DNA of 14,281 nucleotides from an uncultured Fidelibacterota bacterium (GCA_937862595.1 CALMFL010000262.1:1-14281), one strand, 5' to 3'. Shown: positions 1 through 7,858, counted from the stretch's first letter. The notes: a model not told the origin generated them from the sequence alone. A program made the numbers and translations.

Positions 1-929
1 ACAGCGCCGGATTTGGTGATCTTGTTGATGTCGAATGCGGCGATCAGTTCGTCCAGGGTATAGATCTCATTTTTTCCGCCGGGATTCCATCCCATCAGGG
101 CAAGGAAATTGTTCAGTGCGTCGGGCAGATATCCTTTTTTCAGATAATCCTCCACCGCGACATCTCCCTGGCGTTTGGATAATTTTGAGCGGTCCGGGTT
201 CAGCAGCAGGGGCAGATGCGCCATCTGCGGCGCTTTCCAGCCGAAGCTCTCGTAAAGAAAAAGATGTTTCGGAACGGAGGGCAGCCACTCTTCCCCTCGG
301 ATAATATGCGTCACCTCCATGTAATGGTCGTCCACCACGTTCGCCAGATGGTAGGTCGGGAATCCGTCGGACTTCATCAGCACCTGATCGTCGATCTGGG
401 ACCAGGCGATCTCCACATCGCCCCGGACGATATCGTGGAAGGCGCACATCCCTTCGCGGGGCACCTTCAGGCGGATGACAAAGGCTTCGTCCCGGGCGCG
501 CCGGTCGGATTCTTCCCGGGTCAGGCCGCGGCAGGCGCCGTCATATCCGGTCGGGACCTGTTTTTCCAGCTGTTCGTTCCGGACGGCTTCCAGCCTTTCC
601 GCACTGCAGAAGCAGCGGTAGGCATGGCCGGACGCCAGCAATGTTTCGACTTCCTTCCGGTAGAGGGAAAGCCGTTCGCTCTGGAAATAGGGCCCGAATG
701 CGTCCTCTTTCCCGGGACCGGCGTCATAGCTTACGCCCAGACGCGACAGGGAGGACAGGAGATTTTCCACCGCGCCCTCAACATAGCGGTTCTGGTCGGT
801 ATCTTCGATGCGCAGGATGAACCTGCCGCCCTGCTGGCGGGCGAAAATATAGTTATAGAGGGCCGTCCGGTGGCTGCCGACATGAACAAATCCGGTCGGA
901 CTGGGGGCAAAACGTGTGACAACGGTCAT
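1..929 (-). CDS. gltX: Glutamyl-tRNA synthetase, C-terminal part outside the window
   Basis: Class I aminoacyl-tRNA synthetase that charges tRNA-Glu with glutamate in the cytoplasm. The frame is open from the ATG at 927-929 to the window edge, giving 309 residues; family members have about 470-510, so the anticodon-binding C-terminal part is missing only because of the window limit. Visible landmarks are FAPSPTG at 7-13, the HIGH-type signature HVGS at 16-19, LRIEDTD at 39-45, the GEEW segment near 212-215 and the KMSKS-type loop KLSKR at 249-253. The start is fixed by a strong Shine-Dalgarno AAGGAG five bases upstream. It lies 78 bases downstream of the DedA-family gene on the same strand, so it may be the last known member of the ispD unit; no clear promoter was found in that gap. 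Whether the enzyme discriminates tRNA-Glu from tRNA-Gln cannot be told here. Confidence 0.97.
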   Translation of the reverse strand, partial: MTVVTRFAPSPTGFVHVGSHRTALYNYIFARQQGGRFILRIEDTDQNRYVEGAVENLLSSLSRLGVSYDAGPGKEDAFGPYFQSERLSLYRKEVETLLASGHAYRCFCSAERLEAVRNEQLEKQVPTGYDGACRGLTREESDRRARDEAFVIRLKVPREGMCAFHDIVRGDVEIAWSQIDDQVLMKSDGFPTYHLANVVDDHYMEVTHIIRGEEWLPSVPKHLFLYESFGWKAPQMAHLPLLLNPDRSKLSKRQGDVAVEDYLKKGYLPDALNNFLALMGWNPGGKNEIYTLDELIAAFDINKITKSGA

Positions 930-1007
930 CTTAACTCCTTGGGCGATGTTTCTATCGGTCTAATTTACGTTCCGGACGGGAATTATCCATGTGATATTTG
1001 AATGAAA

Positions 1008-1634
1008 TCAGGACGGCGGCGTCTTCTTTTTCCGCCGGACCCATTTCCGGATAAAGAGGACGATCAGCAGAAGGGCGGCGGAAACCGTGATGACGGTGTA
1101 TTTTTCCAGTATCGATTCGATCAGCGACCAGTTCTCTCCCAGCACGTACCCCAGCAGGATGAAGGCGGCATTGAAAAGGACCGCGGAAATGCTGACCAGT
1201 CCGAGGATCCTGTACCAGCGCAGGCCGGACATGCCGCTGACCAGTCCGATAACGGGCCGCAGTCCGAAGAAGAGCCGGTTCCAGAGGATCACGCCCTTGC
1301 CGTAGCGGTCGAAATACCGTTCGACCCTGCACAGAAAATCCCCGGAAGCGTATTTGTAATTCTTTTCCAAAAAGAACTGCCTTCCCAGATAGCGCCCGAG
1401 CGAGACCATCAGCATAAATCCGACGATCGCCCCGGCAACGCTTGCCCCGTACAGCCAGACAAAATCCCCGCGGTCGTGGTTGAGCCCGAAGACGTAGGCC
1501 GTGAAAACCAGCATGGTGTCCCCCGGGAGGGGCGGAAAAATATTTTCAACGATATAGGCGGCAAAGACAAGCAGAAGGTAATGCACCGGCTGAAGATGGG
1601 AAAAGAGATCGAGAAGCGAGTGAAAGAATTCCAT
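1008..1634 (-). CDS. DedA-family (VTT domain) inner membrane protein
   Basis: A 208-residue integral membrane protein of the DedA/VTT superfamily. Members are thought to act as lipid-carrier or phospholipid flippases and to support proton-motive force and envelope integrity; the substrate of this one is unknown. The family pattern is visible: E30 followed by FPPLPGD (33-39) in the first re-entrant region, where aspartate 39 stands where glutamate is more usual; the conserved arginines R120 and R126 in WNRLFFGLRP; GMSG at 134-137; and LGYVLG at 161-166. Hydrophobic segments lie around 17-36, 62-80, 142-166 and 176-195, and the tail is basic (RKWVRRKKK). The start codon shares its A with the TAA of ispF (TAATG), so translation is probably coupled by re-initiation. 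Its place between isoprenoid genes and gltX may be simple operon packing; a link to undecaprenyl-type carriers would be speculation. Confidence 0.9.
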   Translation of the reverse strand: MEFFHSLLDLFSHLQPVHYLLLVFAAYIVENIFPPLPGDTMLVFTAYVFGLNHDRGDFVWLYGASVAGAIVGFMLMVSLGRYLGRQFFLEKNYKYASGDFLCRVERYFDRYGKGVILWNRLFFGLRPVIGLVSGMSGLRWYRILGLVSISAVLFNAAFILLGYVLGENWSLIESILEKYTVITVSAALLLIVLFIRKWVRRKKKTPPS

Positions 1635-2113
1635 TACACCGTCCGGGATAACATCGCGACCGCCATGGCCGCGACGCCTTCCCCGCGGCCGGTAAAGCCA
1701 AGGCCTTCCTCGGTGGTCGCCTTGACGGAAACGCGGGATACCGCTGTGCGGACCGCCGAGGCGATCCGTTCCCGCATGGCGTCAATATACGGGGCGACCT
1801 TCGGTTCCTGAAGGATCAGCGTGGCATCGATGTTGATGACGTCGTAACCCTCCCGCGCGATCAGCGCCCGCACATGCTGAAGCAGCACGATGCTGTCCGC
1901 GCCTTTATAGGCGGGATCGCTGTCCGGAAAATGGCGGCCGATATCGCCCATCCCTGCGGCGCCCAGCAGGGCGTCCATGACGGCGTGCGTCAGCACATCG
2001 GCGTCGCTGTGCCCGGCAAGTCCTTTTTTGTGCGGGATCTCCACACCGCCGAGGATCAGCCTGCGTTTTTCCACCAGTTTGTGTACGTCATATCCTTGTC
2101 CGATACGGTACAT
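1634..2113 (-). CDS. ispF: 2-C-methyl-D-erythritol 2,4-cyclodiphosphate synthase
   Basis: Cytoplasmic enzyme of the non-mevalonate (MEP) isoprenoid pathway; it cyclises CDP-methylerythritol 2-phosphate and releases CMP. The 159-residue length matches the family. Metal ligands are visible as D9 and H11 in GYDVH and H43 in the segment after GHSDAD (34-39). DIGRHFPD and the C-terminal signature TTEEGLGFTGRGEG are also intact. It begins 13 bases after the ispD stop codon behind a purine-rich AGGACGAGG ribosome site, and its stop overlaps the start of the DedA-family gene. Adjacent ispD and ispF is a common arrangement, since the two enzymes act in the same pathway with ispE between them; ispE is not in this window. 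Confidence 0.97.
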   Translation of the reverse strand: MYRIGQGYDVHKLVEKRRLILGGVEIPHKKGLAGHSDADVLTHAVMDALLGAAGMGDIGRHFPDSDPAYKGADSIVLLQHVRALIAREGYDVINIDATLILQEPKVAPYIDAMRERIASAVRTAVSRVSVKATTEEGLGFTGRGEGVAAMAVAMLSRTV

Positions 2114-2126
2114 AATTTTCCTCGTC

Positions 2127-2816
2127 CTATGGGTTTAATATCCGCTCCGCGGTCAGCAGGTCCGCGGGCGTGGTGATCTTGATATTGAAGGGAGAATCCT
2201 GAATCACGGCCACCGTTTCGCCGATGCGCTCCAGAAGCATGGCGTCGTCGGTCCCGTAAAACCCGGCGGCGATCGCTTCCCGGTACGCGCGCAGCAGGGG
2301 CTCGCGGCGGAACAGCTGGGGGGTATTGACCTGCCAGAGGGTCGAACGGTCGGGGGTCCGCCGCACGATCCCTTTCTCGACTTCCTTCATGGTATGCACC
2401 GCGGGCAGGGCGGCGATCACGCCGGCATGCCGGTCCAGCAGGGGCAGCGCTTGAGCGATCAAGGCAGGATCAAAAAAAGGCCGGGCGGCATCGTGGATCA
2501 CGATGATCCCGCTTTGCGCGTCCAGGACCTGCAGGGCGTTCCACACGGAATCCTGACGCTGCGCGCCGCCTTCGATCACGCGGACCGGGAAGGGCGCATC
2601 CAGATGCCGGCAGAGGGTTTCGGCCTCATCGCGAACGGCGTCGGAAACGGGGATGATCATTTCGGCGATCCCGGGGAAAAAGAACTTCCGGATCGTGCGC
2701 TCCAGAATGCTCATTCCCTGAAGCCGTATCAGGGGTTTCGGCACGCTGTGCGCCATCCGGGACCCGCTTCCCGCGGCCGGAATGATGACGGCCAGATGAG
2801 GTAGTGACTGTGACAT
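2127..2816 (-). CDS. ispD: 2-C-methyl-D-erythritol 4-phosphate cytidylyltransferase
   Basis: Transfers CMP from CTP to methylerythritol 4-phosphate, the third step of the MEP isoprenoid pathway. The 229-residue protein shows the nucleotide-binding PAAGSGSRM (13-21) with K27 after it, GGAQRQDSVWNAL near 83-95, the IHDAARPF segment, and NIKITTPADL near the C-terminus, all family hallmarks. The start at 2816 leaves a normal short N-terminal tail before the glycine-rich loop; the next methionine (M21) is inside that loop and cannot be the start. No Shine-Dalgarno precedes the ATG, and a promoter-like TTGCAA-17-TATAAT ends only five bases before it, so the mRNA may be leaderless or nearly so. It is the first gene of the ispD-ispF-DedA-(gltX) unit and is separated from queA by a terminator. 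Confidence 0.97.
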   Translation of the reverse strand: MSQSLPHLAVIIPAAGSGSRMAHSVPKPLIRLQGMSILERTIRKFFFPGIAEMIIPVSDAVRDEAETLCRHLDAPFPVRVIEGGAQRQDSVWNALQVLDAQSGIIVIHDAARPFFDPALIAQALPLLDRHAGVIAALPAVHTMKEVEKGIVRRTPDRSTLWQVNTPQLFRREPLLRAYREAIAAGFYGTDDAMLLERIGETVAVIQDSPFNIKITTPADLLTAERILNP

Positions 2817-2819
2817 GTG

Positions 2820-2858
2820 CTATTATACGTTAATTATTGATTTTTTGCAAAGTTTTGC
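2820..2858 (-). promoter_or_regulatory. Promoter for ispD, with overlapping short palindrome
   Basis: On the minus strand TTTG (2851-2848) is followed after 20 bases by TATAATAG (2827-2820). It can also be read as TTGCAA-17-TATAAT. The 20-base spacing equals that of the clear Bacteroidota promoter before gatB, although the -7 box matches TAnnTTTG only in part. The -33 box lies inside the 12-base inverted repeat GCAAA-GT-TTTGC (2847-2858), a possible operator. Initiation at the usual distance would fall on or within two bases of the ispD ATG. Confidence 0.55.
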
Positions 2859-2909
2859 GTTTCGGCCGCAAAGACGAACATGCCGGGTCAGCGAGGAAAA
2901 CCGAAAGGT

Positions 2910-2940
2910 AAAAAAAGGAACGGCAGAAACCGTTCCCTTT
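2910..2940 (-). terminator. Rho-independent terminator after queA
   Basis: On the minus strand GGAACGG (2936-2930), a six-base loop and CCGTTCC (2923-2917) form a 7-bp GC-rich stem followed directly by seven T (2916-2910). It begins about 30 bases after the queA stop and ends the ruvB-queA transcript before the ispD promoter. Confidence 0.9.
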
Positions 2941-2969
2941 ATGTTTTGAACCGGATCTTCGGCTCACGG

Positions 2970-4040
2970 TCAGATGATCATCATCGCATCGCCGTAGGAG
3001 AAGAAATTGTATTTCTCCTTCACGGCTTCGGCGTAGGCCTCCATGATGAGGTCATGGCCGCCCAGGGCGCAGATCATCATGATCAGGGTCGATTTCGGCT
3101 GATGAAAATTGGTGACGAGCGCATCCACGACCTGAAAATCGTAGGGCGGATAGATGAATTTGTCGGTCCAGGTGTTCTTGGGATTCACGTCTTTGCCGGA
3201 GATCAGGGAAGACTCAAGCGCGCGGACCGTGGATGTGCCGACGGCAACGATGCGGCCCCCGCTTTGCTTGGTCGCATTGATGTCGCCCGCGGTCTTCTTG
3301 GGTATCTTGAAAAATTCCGAATCCATCTGATGGCGGCGCAGATCCTCGACCTGGACCGGGCGGAAGGTCCCCAGTCCGATGTGCAGGGTGATCGCATCCG
3401 CCTTGATGCCCTTTTTCTCGATCTTTTCCATCAGGTCCTGCGTAAAGTGAAGCCCGGCCGTCGGCGCGGCGACCGCGCCCAGCTCTTTGGCAAAGACCGT
3501 CTGATAACGCACTTTGTCCATGTCTTCGCTTTCGCGCTTGATATAGGGCGGCAGGGGCGATTTGCCGCTGGCCATGACATATTTCATGAAGGTGGCTTTG
3601 CTGCAGTTATGGCGGATGACCCGGCCGCCGGAAATGGTGTTGTCGATCACATCCGCATAGATCTTGTCCGTAAAACGGAGCTTGTTGCCGATGCGCACTT
3701 TCCTTGCCGGCTTGACGAGCACTTCCCAGATCTGATCTTCCAGGGAACGGAGCAGGAACACTTCGACTTCGGAGTCGGTCTTGTCCTTTGAGGCGAACAG
3801 CCGCGCGGGAAAGACCTTGGTATTGTTGTATACCAGGCAGTCGCTGGGTTTCAAAAAGTTCACGACATCCTTGAACATATGATGGCTGAAGGTGCCCTTT
3901 TTCCGGTCGACCACCATCAGACGGTCCTCGCCGCGCTGATCGCTGGGATATTGCGCGATGCGTTCTTCTGGCAGTTCAAAATCAAAATCGGACAAACGGA
4001 ACGCTTTCGGCTGAGTATTGAAGATCTCAAATTTCGTCAT
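2970..4040 (-). CDS. queA: S-adenosylmethionine:tRNA ribosyltransferase-isomerase
   Basis: Transfers and isomerises the ribosyl moiety of SAM onto 7-aminomethyl-7-deazaguanine in tRNA, giving epoxyqueuosine at the wobble position of GUN anticodons. With the start at 4040 the protein has 356 residues, in the family range. Landmarks are FELPEERIAQYP (21-32), NNTKVFPARL (72-81), SPLPPYIKR (161-169), YQTVFAKELGAVAAPTAGLHFT (179-200, conserved block), HIGLGTFRPV, GTSTVRALES and the C-terminal YGDAMMII. An in-frame start upstream at 4115 would add 25 residues inside ruvB; the 4040 start is preferred because AGGGGAG stands eight bases before it and the family begins here. The gene overlaps the ruvB end by 14 bases, so the pair is co-transcribed and probably translationally coupled; the terminator follows. 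Other queuosine genes are not in the window. Confidence 0.96.
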   Translation of the reverse strand: MTKFEIFNTQPKAFRLSDFDFELPEERIAQYPSDQRGEDRLMVVDRKKGTFSHHMFKDVVNFLKPSDCLVYNNTKVFPARLFASKDKTDSEVEVFLLRSLEDQIWEVLVKPARKVRIGNKLRFTDKIYADVIDNTISGGRVIRHNCSKATFMKYVMASGKSPLPPYIKRESEDMDKVRYQTVFAKELGAVAAPTAGLHFTQDLMEKIEKKGIKADAITLHIGLGTFRPVQVEDLRRHQMDSEFFKIPKKTAGDINATKQSGGRIVAVGTSTVRALESSLISGKDVNPKNTWTDKFIYPPYDFQVVDALVTNFHQPKSTLIMMICALGGHDLIMEAYAEAVKEKYNFFSYGDAMMII

Positions 4041-5061
4041 AGAACAAACTCCCCTGGGAATTGGATTTGCGTTTGCTGAGCTGCAGATGCTGATAGGTCC
4101 TGTCAAGCGCGACACGTCCCCGTGCCGTACGCTGAAGGAACCCCTCCTGGATCAAAAAGGGCTCGTATACTTCTTCGATCGTATCCGCTTCTTCACCGAT
4201 GGCGACGGCCAGGTTCTGCAGGCCGACCGGTCCTCCGTTGAAGTGGTTGACCAGCGTGAAGAGAATGCGCCGGTCCATATGGTCAAGTCCGATCTCGTCG
4301 ACTTCCAGCATGCGAAGCGCCTGCTCCGCGATCTCTTTGGTGATGACCCCGTCCCCCTTGACCTCCGCGTAATCGCGGCAGCGCCGGAGTATCCGGTTGG
4401 CGATCCGCGGCGTGCCGCGCGAGCGCCTCCCCAGTTCGACAGCCCCGTCATGGGTGATCCGGATATTAAGGATATCCGCCGAGCGCATCACGATCTTGAT
4501 CAGGTCCTGATGCGTGTAGAACTCCATGCGCATGATGATCCCGAAACGGTCCCGGATAGGCGACGTAAGCATGCCGGCGCGCGTCGTGGCGCCGACCAGG
4601 GTGAAGCCTTCCAGGTTCAGCTGGATGCTGCGGGCGCTGGGTCCCTTGTCGATCATGATGTCAATGCGGAAATCTTCCATCGCGGAGTAAAGGTACTCTT
4701 CGACCACCCGGTTGATGCGGTGCACTTCGTCAATAAAGAGCACGTCGCCCCGTTCCAGGTTGGTCAGCACGCCCGCCAGGTCACCGGCCCGTTCGAGGAC
4801 GGGACCGGACGAGGTCCTGATCGTGGCGCCGAGCTCCGCGGCGATGATGTTCGCCAGGGTGGTCTTCCCCAATCCGGGAGGTCCGAACAGCAGCACATGG
4901 TCCAGCGGCTCTTTCCGGTTCCTGGCCGCCTCGATATAGATCTTCAGCGTATCGACCAGTTTCTTTTGACCGATAAATTCATCCAGGGTCCGCGGCCGGA
5001 GCGAATAATCAAGCTCTTCTTCCACATCCCCGATTTCCGGATTAATGATCTCTGATCTCAT
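4027..5061 (-). CDS. ruvB: Holliday junction branch migration DNA helicase RuvB
   Basis: AAA+ motor of the RuvAB complex, driving branch migration of Holliday junctions during recombination and repair. The 344-residue length is normal. Domains in order: N-terminal segment with LRPRTLDEFIGQ (21-32); Walker A GPPGLGKTT (60-68); Walker B LFIDE (108-112); sensor 1 GATTR (157-161); SPIRDRFG (167-174) holding the conserved arginines that include the trans-acting finger; sensor 2 GTPRIANRILRR (216-227); and a C-terminal winged helix with QRTARGRVAL. In many bacteria ruvB is next to queA, as here. No strong Shine-Dalgarno is visible; the leader holds a 16-base inverted repeat with a T run (5066-5086). 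The lipoprotein gene upstream is on the same strand, 100 bases away, so a promoter in that gap is likely but was not identified. Confidence 0.98.
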   Translation of the reverse strand: MRSEIINPEIGDVEEELDYSLRPRTLDEFIGQKKLVDTLKIYIEAARNRKEPLDHVLLFGPPGLGKTTLANIIAAELGATIRTSSGPVLERAGDLAGVLTNLERGDVLFIDEVHRINRVVEEYLYSAMEDFRIDIMIDKGPSARSIQLNLEGFTLVGATTRAGMLTSPIRDRFGIIMRMEFYTHQDLIKIVMRSADILNIRITHDGAVELGRRSRGTPRIANRILRRCRDYAEVKGDGVITKEIAEQALRMLEVDEIGLDHMDRRILFTLVNHFNGGPVGLQNLAVAIGEEADTIEEVYEPFLIQEGFLQRTARGRVALDRTYQHLQLSKRKSNSQGSLFYDEI

Positions 5062-5065
5062 AGGA

Positions 5066-5086
5066 TAAAAAACAACCCCGGTTGTT
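5066..5086 (-). repeat. Inverted repeat with T run in the ruvB leader
   Basis: The 16-base sequence AACAACCCCGGTTGTT (5071-5086, plus strand) has 7-base arms and a 2-base centre. On the minus strand it is followed at once by a run of T (to 5066) that ends only a few bases before the ruvB ATG. It could be an operator, an attenuator-like hairpin (6 bp with a four-base loop) or chance. Confidence 0.4.
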
Positions 5087-5161
5087 AATTTACAAATTTT
5101 TTACAAGTTTCGCCATTCATTTTTATGCAGGGAAGAAAGGAGGCCGTATCTCCCGCCGCGC

Positions 5162-5506
5162 CTATTGCCGGACATAGATCAGGCCGCCGAAATACAGGTT
5201 ATCCCCCGAGATCGTGTAGTAATACGCGATGTCATACGAGAACCGCTGCTTGATCACGAACCTTTCCTCGTCGAAGGTATAGTTTCCCGCAAGGACCGAG
5301 GTCTGATAGGTGGCGCCGTCATAATTTTCCAGACGGTAGGTCTTGTCTTCGTTGAAAGTGATCTTTTCCCAGTCGCCGGTCTGGTAGTTCATGTGCTTCC
5401 AGGTCCCGATAAGGAGATTTTCCGGGTCCTCAACGCCCGCACAGGAGATGAGGAGCAGGAGGAAAACAAGGATCGGGGTCAGGAGGTGTACGCGTTTTAT
5501 TTTCAT
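5162..5506 (-). CDS. Small lipoprotein with a lipocalin-like domain
   Basis: A 114-residue exported lipoprotein of unknown role. The N-terminus is a clean lipoprotein signal: basic MKIKR, hydrophobic stretch 8-20, and lipobox LISC with the acylated cysteine at C22. After a short acidic linker comes GTWKHM (34-39), and the remaining 75 residues alternate in a beta-strand pattern rich in Y, F and T. This resembles the small lipocalin-like domains common in Bacteroidota lipoproteins, though the match rests on the GTW opening and overall pattern only. The codon usage is like its neighbours. The gene is divergent from gatB across a 142-base gap; TATATT lies five bases before its ATG but without a convincing -35 partner. 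No Shine-Dalgarno is visible. Confidence 0.75.
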   Translation of the reverse strand: MKIKRVHLLTPILVFLLLLISCAGVEDPENLLIGTWKHMNYQTGDWEKITFNEDKTYRLENYDGATYQTSVLAGNYTFDEERFVIKQRFSYDIAYYYTISGDNLYFGGLIYVRQ

Positions 5507-5594
5507 GGCATAATATACGGTTTTATCTGCGAAAGCACCATGCCGTTTTTCACTTTTTATTCTTCTGCGGCGGCGTTTCTAAACCGAAGTTCTG

Positions 5595-5626
5595 TTTGGT
5601 ATTTGACGGGAAAGGCCTTAAATTTG
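5595..5626 (+). promoter_or_regulatory. Bacteroidota-type promoter for the gatB operon
   Basis: TTTG (5595-5598), a 20-base spacer, and TAAATTTG (5619-5626) match the Bacteroidota consensus TTTG / TAnnTTTG with no mismatch. Transcription would begin near 5630-5633, leaving a leader of under 20 bases that carries the AGGAGA ribosome site (5639-5644) of gatB. Confidence 0.8.
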
Positions 5627-5648
5627 ATTCCGGGAATCAGGAGAAAGC

Positions 5649-7073
5649 ATGGATTGGGATATCGTCATCGGTCTTGAAGTACACGTACAGTTGAACACGG
5701 AAACAAAAGCGTTCTGCTCATGCCGGGTCAGCTACGGGGATGCGCCCAATACCCACGTATGTCCGGTCTGCCTCGGCTATCCGGGTTCTCTGCCGGTCCT
5801 CAACCGTGAAATGGTCAACAGCGCCGTCATGCTCGGACTGGCCACGCAATGCCGTATCCGTCCTTTCAGCAAATTTGCCCGGAAAAATTATTTTTACCCC
5901 GACCTTCCCAAGGGATACCAGATCTCGCAGTACGACGACCCGATCTGCTATGACGGTTACGTGGATATTGAGACCGGCGGCGTCAAAAAGCGCATCGGAC
6001 TGACGCGCATCCACATGGAAGAGGATGCCGGAAAATCCATGCACGGCGAAACGGGCACCCTGATCGACCTGAACCGCTGCGGCACGCCCCTGCTCGAGGT
6101 CGTGAGCGAGCCGGACATCGCCTCGCCTCAGGAAGCCTATGCCTACCTGACGACCCTGAAACAGATCGTGCGCTATACCGGGATCTCGGACTGCAACATG
6201 GAAGAAGGCTCCATGCGCTGCGACGCAAATATTTCCATCAAGCCCAAAGGGCGAAAAGCCTTCGGCACCCGGACCGAACTTAAGAACATGAACTCGTTCC
6301 GGAATGTGGAGCGCGCCCTGATCTATGAAGCCGAACGCCAGCGCCGGGTGCTGGAATCCGGCGGAACGATCGTACAGCAAACGCTCCTGTGGGACGATCA
6401 GAGCGGCAGTACGAAGATCATGCGCTCGAAAGAGGATTCCCACGATTACCGCTATTTTCCCGAACCCGACCTTTCGCCGGTGTTCGTGGACGACGCCTGG
6501 ATCGAAACCCTGCGGGCGGCCCTGCCCGAACTTCCCGAGGCGCGCAAACGGCGCTTCATCCGGGACCTGGGGCTCAATGAGGAGGATGCCGCCGTTTTGA
6601 CCTCCGAAAAGGAGATCGCGGACTATTTTGAAGCCGTTCTGGAACGCTGTCACGACCCCAAACAGGTCAACAACTGGGTCCGAAACGAGATCCTGCGGAT
6701 CGCCTCCGAGACGGGAAAAAGCCTGAACGCGTCTCCCGTCCCTCCCGCGGAACTTGCCGGACTGCTGCTCATTCTGGATAAACGTGAGATCACCCCGCAG
6801 ACCGCCAAGGCCGTTCTGGACGACATGGCCGCGAGCGGAAAATCCGCCGCCGCCGTCATCGCGGAAAAAGGACTGAAACAGATCTCCGATTCCGGGGAGC
6901 TGGAAGCCCTGATCGAGTCGATCATCCGGGAGAACGCAGCCGAGGCGCTGCGCTACCGGAACGGTGAAACCAAGCTGCTCGCCTTTTTTATCGGGCTCGT
7001 CATGCGGGCAACGAAAGGACAGGCCGATCAGTCCCTGAGCCGGGACATCCTGACCGCCAAACTGGAGCCATAA
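5649..7073 (+). CDS. gatB: Aspartyl/glutamyl-tRNA(Asn/Gln) amidotransferase subunit B
   Basis: tRNA-binding and kinase subunit of the GatCAB complex, which converts Glu-tRNA-Gln and/or Asp-tRNA-Asn to the amide forms. The protein has 474 residues, the family length. Zinc-site cysteines are visible as C23, C25, C38 and C41 (FCSC and CPVC). Conserved blocks are IGLEVHVQL (7-15), RKNYFYPDLPKGYQISQ, IHMEEDAGKS, LIDLNRCGTPLLEVVSEPD, EGSMRCDANIS and GTRTELKNMNSF. The C-terminal 150 residues form the YqeY-like tRNA-binding tail. AGGAG five bases before the ATG and a perfect promoter upstream settle the start. gatA and gatC are not in this window, so the subunits are encoded apart. It heads an operon and overlaps coaX by the A of TAATG. 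Confidence 0.98.
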   Translation: MDWDIVIGLEVHVQLNTETKAFCSCRVSYGDAPNTHVCPVCLGYPGSLPVLNREMVNSAVMLGLATQCRIRPFSKFARKNYFYPDLPKGYQISQYDDPICYDGYVDIETGGVKKRIGLTRIHMEEDAGKSMHGETGTLIDLNRCGTPLLEVVSEPDIASPQEAYAYLTTLKQIVRYTGISDCNMEEGSMRCDANISIKPKGRKAFGTRTELKNMNSFRNVERALIYEAERQRRVLESGGTIVQQTLLWDDQSGSTKIMRSKEDSHDYRYFPEPDLSPVFVDDAWIETLRAALPELPEARKRRFIRDLGLNEEDAAVLTSEKEIADYFEAVLERCHDPKQVNNWVRNEILRIASETGKSLNASPVPPAELAGLLLILDKREITPQTAKAVLDDMAASGKSAAAVIAEKGLKQISDSGELEALIESIIRENAAEALRYRNGETKLLAFFIGLVMRATKGQADQSLSRDILTAKLEP

Positions 7074-7858
7074 TGCACGCTCTGCTCTGCATCGATATCG
7101 GCAACACCCACGTGGTCGCCGCCCTGCTTCGCGGGGACAGCCTCCTGAGCGAGGTCCGCATTCCCAGCGGTCCGCTGCTTGATATCTCGGAATACCTCAG
7201 CTCCATGGAAACGCTTGCCGTGAATGCGGGCATCCTTCCGGCGGACATTCCCGGCGCCGTGATCTCCTCGGTGGTCCCCCGGCTGACCGGACCCTTCACC
7301 CAGCTTGTCAGACAGTTCATTCAGCGCGAACCCGTCATCGTGGACCACACGCTTCCCCTTGACCTGACGATCCGCTACGACGACCCTTCCGAAGTCGGCG
7401 CGGACCGGATCTGTAACGCCGTCGGAGCACTGGAACGTTTTAAGGCGCCCCTGATCGTTGTGGACATGGGAACCGCGACGACCTTTGACGTCGTCAGCGA
7501 TCAGCGCGAATACCTGGGCGGCGTGATCATGCCGGGCCTCGAGACCGCCGGGCGCGACCTGTTCAAACGCGCCGCGCGCCTTCCGAAGGTCCGTTTTGAT
7601 TTTCCCCAAAAGGTCATCGGCACCCAGACCCGCGAAAGTCTTCAATCCGGCTTAATGTGGGGAACCGTTGACCAGATCGACGGGTTAATACAGCGTATAT
7701 GCGACGAATGGAAAGCGCCCGGCGTCACGATCATCGCCACGGGCGGCCTGGCCGGGATCATTGCGCCCCATTCGCGTTACATTCAGCATGTCGACAAGGC
7801 CCTGACCCTGTTCGGCATGAAATACATCTATGAGCAGGTGACGGGAGCAAGCCTATGA
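7073..7858 (+). CDS. coaX: Type III pantothenate kinase
   Basis: Phosphorylates pantothenate to 4-phosphopantothenate, the first step of coenzyme A synthesis. It belongs to the ASKHA fold and differs from the CoaA type by needing a monovalent cation. The 261-residue protein shows the phosphate-binding CIDIGNTHVV (6-15), GADRICNAVGA (109-119) with the catalytic aspartate at 111, DMGTATTFD (131-139), GGVIMPGL (149-156), and the TQTRESLQSG segment. All key motifs are intact. The start codon shares its A with the gatB stop, and its stop TGA overlaps the ATG of the next gene as ATGA, so expression should be coupled to both neighbours. Confidence 0.97.
   Translation: MHALLCIDIGNTHVVAALLRGDSLLSEVRIPSGPLLDISEYLSSMETLAVNAGILPADIPGAVISSVVPRLTGPFTQLVRQFIQREPVIVDHTLPLDLTIRYDDPSEVGADRICNAVGALERFKAPLIVVDMGTATTFDVVSDQREYLGGVIMPGLETAGRDLFKRAARLPKVRFDFPQKVIGTQTRESLQSGLMWGTVDQIDGLIQRICDEWKAPGVTIIATGGLAGIIAPHSRYIQHVDKALTLFGMKYIYEQVTGASL

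Noticed and set aside
216..1001. Long plus-strand open frame over gltX (261 residues)
   Set aside because: It is the antisense of gltX, whose minus-strand translation carries the HVGS and KLSKR signatures; the plus frame has no recognisable domain.
2880..3791. Plus-strand open frame of 303 residues opposite queA
   Set aside because: Antisense shadow: histidine, glycine and aspartate rich composition typical of a reversed GC-rich gene, no ribosome site, and it includes the queA terminator.
4041..4115. 25-residue upstream extension of QueA
   Set aside because: It lies wholly inside ruvB and is not family-like; a good ribosome site precedes the 4040 start.
4018..5055. Plus-strand open frame of 345 residues opposite ruvB
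   Set aside because: Antisense shadow of ruvB; the minus strand has every RuvB motif.
5136..5153. Possible terminator after the small lipoprotein (GGAG/CTCC arms followed by TTTCTT on the minus strand)
   Set aside because: Only a 4-bp stem and an interrupted T run; too weak to call.
5718..6653. Minus-strand open frame of 311 residues opposite gatB
   Set aside because: Antisense shadow; gatB on the plus strand has a full-length family match and a promoter.
7028..7645. Minus-strand open frame of 205 residues opposite coaX
   Set aside because: Antisense shadow; no domain and no start signals, and it crosses the gatB/coaX junction.
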